9,563 bases of DNA, from contig QMOE01000048.1 in assembly GCA_003648125.1 (NCBI GenBank), forward strand, positions 1-9,563, read 5' to 3'. The DNA comes from Chloroflexota bacterium (GTDB taxonomy: Bacteria; Chloroflexota; Anaerolineae; B4-G1). The notes beneath the pieces were generated by a model. It did no database searches, was not told the origin of the DNA, and saw only the letters and a list, made by a program, of their open reading frames with translations. Made by a program: the position numbers and the translations under genes. Within the stretch, counting starts at the first letter, position 1, and each line of letters begins with the position of its first letter. Below, piece after piece: positions 5,108-9,563 of this stretch.

Positions 5108-6598
5108 CTACATGCCCAGCAACGCCAACGCGGCAGGGACCATATCGGCCACGCTCGGTTCGCGGTTCCCCTCGGCGGCGCAGCGGTCGGCGACGATGCC
5201 CGCGACTGTCTCCCGCAGCCGGGCGATTTCCTGCGAGGAGCCGCCGGGATAGGCAAAGGTCAGCACCGCCTCGGATTCAGCCGGCAGCAGCCCGCCGTGT
5301 ACGCCCGTCGTCGGCGCGCCAAAATAGTAGCCCGCCCGTCCGTTGGCCGCCAGGATCAGGTCGCCCGTCAGCGCCGAGGCGGCCAGCCGGATGCGGTTGG
5401 CGGGGTCCGCATAGCCCAGTTCGGGATGGGCCGCCAGGTAATCGCCAAAGGGCTGCGTTTGACCGCCGCCCAGGTAGATGCGGTATTCTCCCTGCCAGCC
5501 CTCGCGCTCGGCATCGCGCACCAGGATCAGATCCAGGCTGCCCCGCAGCGATTCCTCGTACTTGCCGCTTTTGTTCATCTGATGGAAGGCCTCGGCCACC
5601 GGCAGGACGTCATCCGCGTAGCGGGGCGGGTTGGCCCAGCGGGCGGCCCGGTGCTGGAGGTAGACGTGGGCCAGGCCGCCATTGAGGCCCATCACTGCGT
5701 CGCAGGCGGGATCCTCGCCGGGCAGGTCGTGTACGTCCAGCCCCAGCGCCGCAAAGAGGTGCCCCAGTTCCCGGTCGAAGGGAAAGCCCAGGCGGATAGA
5801 GTGGTGGTCGTCGGGCACGACCTCGATCTGACCGTGGTCGCTCACCAGCGCAAAGAGCGCGCCCGCCAGCATCCCGCGCATCTCTAGCGCGTCCAACAGC
5901 CGGCCGATTTGAGGATCAACCACGTCGCGCAGGTAGGCCGGCTGGCTGGCCGGGCCGTGGGCGTGGCTGTGATGGTCGAGGCCCATAAAGTAGGCAGTGA
6001 GCAAATCGGGCCGATTGCCCGCGTCCAGGTGCGCGATCAGGCGGTCGAGCATACCGCTGTCGTACTGGCCCGCCTCCAGCCCCAGCACTCGCTTCCCTTT
6101 GGTGAAGCGGGCGATCTCGACAATATCGGGCGGCAGCCAGGCGTCGGCGCCACGGGCGTACATGTTGTAGGCGACGGCGGAGGTCATATCATTGGCTGAG
6201 GCGATCTCGTAAAGGGTGGGCGTCTCGCTGCTGAGGAGTTGCGAGGCCAGGCCGGCGGAGAAGACGCGCACGGCGTCGTCCACGGCCAGCGTGTAGCCGA
6301 CGTCAAAGCCAAAGTGGCGCGGATGACCGGAGGAGATGCGGCCCAGGCGGTCAAAGCTCTCGTTGCCGGCGATGCCGTGTCGTCCCGGATGCTGGCCGGT
6401 AAAGATACTGGCCTGGGCGGCAAAGGTGATGGAAGGGGCGGTGGAGAGCGCGTCCACGTGGCAGGCGCTCCGCTCCTCCCGCCCACCGACGATGCGCGCG
6501 ACGTTAGGCAGGTCGCCCGCTGCCAGCGATGTCCGAAAGACGTCGCGCCGCAGCCCGTCCACGTCAATGACGATGAGCCGCTGGGATTTCTCGATCAC
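5108..6598 (-). CDS. Alkaline phosphatase superfamily, type I phosphodiesterase/nucleotide pyrophosphatase-like
   Basis: This 496-residue hydrolase has the full two-metal alkaline phosphatase set: D14 in VIDVDG, catalytic T58 in PSITF followed by ASIFTGQHPGRHGI, D208 and H212 in GLDHHSHAHG, D254-H255 in SDHGQ, and H434 in TGVHGG. It should hydrolyse phosphodiesters, pyrophosphates or phosphonates; the substrate is not predictable. No signal peptide is seen, so it may act in the cytoplasm. The start is the GTG at 6598, which overlaps the DUF92 stop as GTGA with a GGAG about 6 nt upstream. The frame runs open to an ATG at 6754, but that extension overlaps the DUF92 gene and is Arg-rich shadow sequence, so it is not used. 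It is the last gene of its unit, and the nested repeat element begins just after its stop. Confidence 0.92.
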   Translation of the reverse strand: MIEKSQRLIVIDVDGLRRDVFRTSLAAGDLPNVARIVGGREERSACHVDALSTAPSITFAAQASIFTGQHPGRHGIAGNESFDRLGRISSGHPRHFGFDVGYTLAVDDAVRVFSAGLASQLLSSETPTLYEIASANDMTSAVAYNMYARGADAWLPPDIVEIARFTKGKRVLGLEAGQYDSGMLDRLIAHLDAGNRPDLLTAYFMGLDHHSHAHGPASQPAYLRDVVDPQIGRLLDALEMRGMLAGALFALVSDHGQIEVVPDDHHSIRLGFPFDRELGHLFAALGLDVHDLPGEDPACDAVMGLNGGLAHVYLQHRAARWANPPRYADDVLPVAEAFHQMNKSGKYEESLRGSLDLILVRDAEREGWQGEYRIYLGGGQTQPFGDYLAAHPELGYADPANRIRLAASALTGDLILAANGRAGYYFGAPTTGVHGGLLPAESEAVLTFAYPGGSSQEIARLRETVAGIVADRCAAEGNREPSVADMVPAALALLGM

Positions 6599-7422
6599 AA
6601 TATCTCCCACACTCCCGCAGCGACGAGCGCGCCCGCGACGGAAGCGAACAGGTTCACCAAGTCGTTCCCCAGCCAGCGATAGCCCCGCAATTGGCGCGTC
6701 TTTGTGCCGCAGCGATGCACCACGCGCTCGGTCTCTTTGTGGCAGGTATCGCACCAGTAGATGGCCTGGACGGTGGCGCCCAGCAAGCTATCCAGAAGCG
6801 AGCCGGCCAATCCGCCAACCGTCGCCGCCAGCAGCAGCGCGCCCGCAGCGACCCAACCCTGGCGCAAGGCCAGCAGCCACAGCCCGCCCGTCAGTCCAAT
6901 GAGGAGCGCGCCCGCCAGTGACGCGCCAATCCCCAGCCAGGTGATGCCGCCGGACGTGCCCACCTCGACCCGCTGACCGGTGGTGATCAGGCGCGGGAGC
7001 CGCGCGTTCAGCACACCCAACTCGGTGGCCCAGGTATCGGCGTTGACGGCCGCCATCGCGCCGGCGCAGGCAGCGAACCAGAAGGGGTGCGGCCTGATTT
7101 GGGAGATCACTGCCAGCAATGCCGCCAGACCGCCGTTAGCCAGTGCCTGGCCCAGGTCGCGCCGGTGTCCCTTGGCGAACTTTTCCGCCAACCCCTCCTT
7201 GTCGCGGGCGCGGTAGAAGGAGAGAGCGCTGGAGGAGACGAAGAAAACGATGAGCAGCGCGCCCCATTCCCACCCGCCCAGCCCAAAGATGAGCGTGCCG
7301 GTGATGATCGCTCCCACGACGCCGCTGCCGCTCAGCGCGCTGCGTTTGTAGCCGAGCGCGCCGATAATGAGAGAGATGACAAATCCACCGAGGAGTTCAA
7401 AGAGGTTGAGTGATTCAACCAT
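6595..7422 (-). CDS. DUF92 integral membrane protein (TMEM19/VTE6-related)
   Basis: This 275-residue polytopic protein has about six hydrophobic segments (roughly 9-24, 33-48, 53-68, 96-126, 158-206 as two, 256-272). It carries DUF92 hallmarks: KFAKGHRRDLGQALANGG (81-98), NADTWATELG (127-136), GTSGGIT (155-161) and GSLLDSLLGATVQ (207-219). A cysteine/histidine loop C224-x2-C227-H228 to H236-x-C238 follows, also typical of the family. The plant member VTE6 is a phytyl-phosphate kinase, so prenyl- or lipid-phosphate kinase activity is possible, though unproved for bacteria. The ATG at 7422 lacks a clear ribosome site and lies within a duplicated start region. Its stop overlaps the phosphatase start by 4 nt, so the two are translated together. 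Confidence 0.9.
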   Translation of the reverse strand: MVESLNLFELLGGFVISLIIGALGYKRSALSGSGVVGAIITGTLIFGLGGWEWGALLIVFFVSSSALSFYRARDKEGLAEKFAKGHRRDLGQALANGGLAALLAVISQIRPHPFWFAACAGAMAAVNADTWATELGVLNARLPRLITTGQRVEVGTSGGITWLGIGASLAGALLIGLTGGLWLLALRQGWVAAGALLLAATVGGLAGSLLDSLLGATVQAIYWCDTCHKETERVVHRCGTKTRQLRGYRWLGNDLVNLFASVAGALVAAGVWEIL

Positions 7423-7495
7423 AGCGCGTCACGAAACGTAGGGGCGACCGCAAGGGTCGCCCTCTTGGTTCAAAGAAGTCAAGTGATTCAAGCAT
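7415..7495 (-). CDS. Possible 26-codon leader ORF overlapping the DUF92 start
   Basis: The duplicated start at 7495 opens a 26-residue frame that begins M-L-E-S-L-D-F-F-E-P, like the DUF92 N-terminus (M-V-E-S-L-N-L-F-E-L). It then reads through the palindrome as R-G-R-P-L-R-S-P-L-R and ends at a TGA (7415-7417) that overlaps the DUF92 ATG by 8 nt. It is probably a relic of the duplication, but if translated it would deliver ribosomes to the DUF92 start, which has no visible ribosome site of its own. Confidence 0.3.
   Translation of the reverse strand: MLESLDFFEPRGRPLRSPLRFVTRYG
7442..7462. repeat. GGGCGACC palindrome between the duplicated starts
   Basis: GGGCGACC (7442-7449) and GGTCGCCC (7455-7462) form a perfect 8-bp stem with a 5-nt loop. 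The sequence resembles a dispersed GTAGGGGCGACC...GGTCGCCCCTAC-type palindrome recalled from many bacterial genomes. It lies in the 79-bp gap between two co-oriented genes and could pause transcription or shield the mRNA. There is no T-run, so it is not a canonical terminator. Confidence 0.7.
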
Positions 7496-7501
7496 AGCAC
7501 G

Positions 7502-8407
7502 TTACGAGTGTCTCAAAATACTGGCGGCCGCCACCCACATCAGCACCTGCACCAGGATTACTCCTCCCCACAGCAGGTAACTTACCATCCGCTCGCGCCG
7601 GTAGGACAGCCCGCCTAGAAAGAGGTTGAGCAATAGTACCAGGAAGCCAATTAGTGGGATGGTAAAGACTTGCCCGCGTGGGCCTAGTCGGTCGGGTGCT
7701 CCGGTCACATCAAAGTGCAGGGGTACCAGCAAGGGCAATGCCGAGAATTGGAAGCACAGCAGGCCGATCAAGGCCAGGAGCGTCAGGAAACCGACCGCCA
7801 ACAGGCCCAATCCCAGTTTATCTTGCCAGATAGTCCAGTCCAGGAACCCCGGTTGCCGGGAGGATTGCTCCACGGCCTGAGTGGGGCCCATCTCCCAACG
7901 CTCGCGGAACGATTCCACAAAGACCTCGCGGTCGGCGGGAGAGATGCCGTAAACGAGATCAGGGGTGACGACGTAGACTTGGTCCTGGGGTGGCACGGTG
8001 GAGTAAAAAAGAGTTAGCCCCTCTCCGGGAAACTCACCGGAGCCGACGCAGTGACCGGGCCACATCCCGCCGCTGCGCAGGCGGATGCGCCCCTCAACCT
8101 CGTCGCCCGTGAGCACGCTCTCAATTTGATCGGAGGGGATGACGTGCTCCACCGGCCCCCAGCGGATGACCAGTGCGTTGCGGTCGAGGGTGTATTCTGA
8201 GCGAGTCAGCCCGTACAGCCAGTAGCCTACGACCGTCAGCAGGCCCAGGCTGAGCAGGACGGTCAGGCCGATGATGAACGTTCCAGTGTTGATGGTTCGT
8301 TGATCGGCTATCAGCCAGATCAGGCCGGCGTCTACCAGGATGATGGCTATCATCAGGCCCACGCCGACGCTCAAGCCTTTTGTTTTATCTGTTTTCCATT
8401 TCGTCAT
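7502..8407 (-). CDS. Membrane protein with bacterial PH-like domain and DUF1648 module
   Basis: This 301-residue protein has two N-terminal membrane segments (about 12-34 and 42-66). A soluble domain at about 70-172 starts Y-T-L-D-R-N-A-L-V-I-R-W-G, as in bacterial PH domains found in membrane proteins. A third segment (198-220) leads into the DUF1648 signature V-P-L-H-F-D-V-T-G-A-P-D-R-L-G-P (228-243), followed by two more segments (248-267 and 275-297). DUF1648 is found alone and in SdpI-like proteins linked to immunity or signalling, but its role is not established. The ATG at 8407 has AAGGA upstream within a small hairpin. A near-consensus promoter lies just before it, making it the first gene of a unit with the DUF92 and phosphatase genes. 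The molecular function is unknown. Confidence 0.85.
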   Translation of the reverse strand: MTKWKTDKTKGLSVGVGLMIAIILVDAGLIWLIADQRTINTGTFIIGLTVLLSLGLLTVVGYWLYGLTRSEYTLDRNALVIRWGPVEHVIPSDQIESVLTGDEVEGRIRLRSGGMWPGHCVGSGEFPGEGLTLFYSTVPPQDQVYVVTPDLVYGISPADREVFVESFRERWEMGPTQAVEQSSRQPGFLDWTIWQDKLGLGLLAVGFLTLLALIGLLCFQFSALPLLVPLHFDVTGAPDRLGPRGQVFTIPLIGFLVLLLNLFLGGLSYRRERMVSYLLWGGVILVQVLMWVAAASILRHS

Positions 8408-8411
8408 ACGC

Positions 8412-8428
8412 TGCGTTCCTTAAACGCA
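8412..8428 (-). promoter_or_regulatory. Leader hairpin holding the ribosome site of the PH/DUF1648 gene
   Basis: TGCGTT and AACGCA form a perfect 6-bp stem with a 5-nt loop that carries part of the AAGGA ribosome site. It lies directly between the predicted transcription start (near 8429) and the ATG at 8407, so nearly the whole leader would fold. Control of translation is possible but inferred. Confidence 0.4.
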
Positions 8429-8435
8429 TGCGGGC

Positions 8436-8464
8436 ATTATACCAGGGGGAAGGCGGAGGGGCAA
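8436..8464 (-). promoter_or_regulatory. Promoter of the PH/DUF1648-DUF92-phosphatase unit
   Basis: On the minus strand TTGCCC (8459-8464) and a perfect TATAAT (8436-8441) are separated by 17 bp. The start codon at 8407 follows closely. No other promoter of this quality is seen before the next two genes. Confidence 0.75.
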
Positions 8465-8480
8465 ATCTGGGGTGCTGCGC

Positions 8481-9104
8481 CTACTTTAACCAGGGATTGG
8501 ATCGCTTCTCGTGCCCCACCGTCGTCTTGGGGCCGTGACCGGAATAGATCGTCGTCTCGTCGGGCATAGTGAACAGCACCTCGCGGATCGAGTGCATCAG
8601 TGTATCAAAACTGCCGCCGGGGAGATCGGTGCGCCCTATGCCCATCTGGAAGAGCACGTCGCCGTCAAAGGCCACGCCCTCTTCCTCCGAGTAAAAGGTC
8701 ACGCTACCGGGGGAGTGACCGGGGGTGTGCAATACCTGGAAGCGCAGCGTGCCCACTTTTAGCACCTGTCCAGGCTCTAGCTCTATATCCGGCATGGGGC
8801 TTTCGTTCACCTGCACGCCGAACAGGGCCGCGCCTCCCCGCGCTTGCAGCATCGGCAATTCTGCCGGGTGGAGGGCCAGGGGCGCGCCGGTTGCGGCCAC
8901 GATCTCGGCGTTGGCCCCCATGTGGTCAAAGTGACAATGCGTGTTGAGGATATAGCGGATGGTCAAGCCGCTCTCCTCGACGACTTTGAGGATGCGCTGA
9001 GGATGGCCGCCGGGGTCAATCACGACTCCCTCGTGTGTTTCCTCGCAGCCGACGACGTAGCAATTGGTCTGGGTGATGCCGACGTGGATGGTGTGAATGA
9101 TCAA
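8481..9104 (-). CDS. Metallo-beta-lactamase-fold hydrolase (glyoxalase II/YcbL-like)
   Basis: This is a 207-residue single-domain enzyme, the usual length of the small YcbL-type hydrolases. The two-metal site is complete: H56-x-H58-x-D60-H61 (THCHFDH), H130 (HTPGHSPGS), bridging D149 (FDGDVLF) and H190 (SGHGPKTT). The G-I-G-R-T-D-L-P-G-G stretch (155-164) and the C-terminal T-T-V-G-H-E-K-R-S-N-P-W are typical of this subgroup. Members hydrolyse thioesters such as S-lactoylglutathione or related substrates; the true substrate here is unknown. The start is TTG at 9104, set by an ideal AGGAGG (9111-9116) 6 nt upstream; there is no in-frame ATG nearby. It has its own promoter and is cytoplasmic by the lack of a signal peptide. 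73 bp separate its stop from the next gene. Confidence 0.95.
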   Translation of the reverse strand: MIIHTIHVGITQTNCYVVGCEETHEGVVIDPGGHPQRILKVVEESGLTIRYILNTHCHFDHMGANAEIVAATGAPLALHPAELPMLQARGGAALFGVQVNESPMPDIELEPGQVLKVGTLRFQVLHTPGHSPGSVTFYSEEEGVAFDGDVLFQMGIGRTDLPGGSFDTLMHSIREVLFTMPDETTIYSGHGPKTTVGHEKRSNPWLK

Positions 9105-9110
9105 TGTTGG

Positions 9111-9116
9111 CCTCCT
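9111..9116 (-). promoter_or_regulatory. AGGAGG ribosome site that fixes a TTG start
   Basis: A perfect AGGAGG on the minus strand lies 6 nt before the TTG at 9104. The encoded N-terminus (I-I-H-T-I-H-V-G) fits the first beta strand of the fold, so the TTG is accepted as the start. Confidence 0.8.
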
Positions 9117-9123
9117 GGCGATG

Positions 9124-9152
9124 ATTATATCAAAGAGCCTCAGCTCTGTCTA
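9124..9152 (-). promoter_or_regulatory. Promoter of the metallo-hydrolase gene with a dyad in its spacer
   Basis: On the minus strand TAGACA (9147-9152) and a perfect TATAAT (9124-9129) are 17 bp apart. The spacer contains a perfect dyad AGAGC-CTCA-GCTCT (9134-9147), whose placement between the hexamers would suit a repressor or spacer-distorting activator. The dyad function is inferred. Confidence 0.7.
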
Positions 9153-9235
9153 CCTGTAGCTGCTGGTCGGTGTCCGTCAAATTTTTCTGGCTGTGCAATT
9201 AAATCATTAGGGTGCGTTTCAGTTGCTTCTTTCTA

Positions 9236-9563
9236 CTAATCTATCAATCTACCGTGAATCTCTACTGCTTCCCGCACCATCTCCTCAATCACGTCCGCCA
9301 CCGGCTTGATCTGCCCCACGATGCCGATGGACTGACTACAGGCGATGATGCCTGCCTCCACGTCTCCCTCCTCGTACATGCGCCTGCTCTCTGTGCCGGC
9401 GACGATAGGCAGGATTTCCCACATATCCGCCTGGCGCGCCTCCAACTCGGCCACCTTGAGCGCGGCGGGATTCTTCCAGGCGCGGAGCGTGTTGCGCAGG
9501 GAGCCCAGTATCGGCAGGGTATCCAGCTCTGTCAAGGCTATCAGCGCCTGCTTGAGGTTATCG
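9236..9563 (-). CDS. C-terminal part of a nitronate monooxygenase-like FMN protein (5' end outside window)
   Basis: The last 108 residues of a longer protein enter from the right edge. The frame stays open through the edge, so a TTG at 9535 is not a genuine start. The C-terminal pattern Y-E-E-G-D-V-E-A-G-I-I-A-C-S-Q-S-I-G-I-V, followed by a helix I-K-P-V-A-D-V-I-E-E-M-V-R-E-A, is that of the nitronate monooxygenase / 2-nitropropane dioxygenase-like TIM-barrel flavoproteins (and the related enoyl-ACP reductase FabK). The conserved G-D-x-x-x-G-x-x-x-x-x-Q element follows the phosphate-binding region in that family. The FMN-binding and catalytic parts are not in the window, so the exact activity cannot be set. 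131 bp with a promoter separate it from the metallo-hydrolase gene. Confidence 0.8.
   Translation of the reverse strand, partial: DNLKQALIALTELDTLPILGSLRNTLRAWKNPAALKVAELEARQADMWEILPIVAGTESRRMYEEGDVEAGIIACSQSIGIVGQIKPVADVIEEMVREAVEIHGRLID

Larger units (their letters stand above)
7395..7506. repeat. Imperfect 39-bp direct duplication of the DUF92 start region
   Basis: Two copies, 7395-7433 and 7468-7506, match at 33 of 39 positions, mostly differing by transitions, with a period of 73 bp. The left copy contains the real DUF92 start (ATG at 7422 and first nine codons). The right copy contains an equivalent ATG at 7495, and its end overlaps the stop codon of the PH/DUF1648 gene. A palindrome sits between the copies. 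In the right copy the ATG follows the upstream stop by 6 nt, which looks like the original compact operon junction. Confidence 0.8.

Noticed and set aside
5075..5887. 270-codon plus-strand frame, and the overlapping Arg/Pro-rich frame 4984-5685
   Set aside because: Both lie opposite the phosphatase gene with its full active-site set; their compositions are typical of antisense reading of GC-rich coding DNA.
6599..6754. N-terminal extension of the phosphatase to an ATG at 6754
   Set aside because: The extra 52 residues are Arg-rich and overlap the DUF92 coding frame; the GTG at 6598 gives a GTGA overlap, a ribosome site and a proper first strand.

Overview
The window looks like a stretch of chromosome from a high-GC, free-living bacterium, most plausibly a member of Chloroflexota (Anaerolineae/Caldilineae-like). 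That assignment is inference. It rests on the gene types (a bacterial PH domain joined to DUF1648, DUF92, a class IV-like histone deacetylase homologue, multi-SH3 proteins) and on several short palindromic repeats of the kind that litter such genomes. No rRNA, tRNA, CRISPR array or transposase is present. Every recognisable gene lies on the minus strand, so transcription runs from the right end to the left.

In transcription order (right to left) the layout is as follows. 9563-9236 is the C-terminal end of a nitronate monooxygenase-like flavoprotein. 9104-8481 is a metallo-beta-lactamase-fold hydrolase with its own strong promoter and a TTG start. 8407-5108 is a three-gene unit driven by a near-consensus promoter: a PH/DUF1648 membrane protein, a DUF92 membrane protein and a nucleotide pyrophosphatase/phosphodiesterase-type phosphatase, the last two joined by a GTGA overlap. 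5107-4762 has no gene but holds a roughly 280-bp nest of inverted repeats that runs into the promoter of the next unit. 4761-4047 is a Phd/VapC-type toxin-antitoxin pair with a tandem 12-bp candidate operator. 3978-1897 holds a small cupin, an M23 peptidase and a histone deacetylase-fold hydrolase, packed with 4-nt gaps or overlaps. 1786 to the left edge is a large protein with three or four SH3-like repeats and a clan GH-A-like hydrolase domain, expressed from its own promoter and cut off by the window edge.

No defence island or multi-gene novel machine is evident. The most unusual content is the small repeats at gene borders and inside genes. An 8-codon repeat unit sits in frame in the M23 peptidase. 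A palindrome supplies the last codons of the deacetylase gene. A 39-bp imperfect duplication of the start region of the DUF92 gene brackets a third palindrome. A nested MITE-like element overlaps the toxin-antitoxin promoter. Three of the four well-formed promoters share a TTGCC -35 start.
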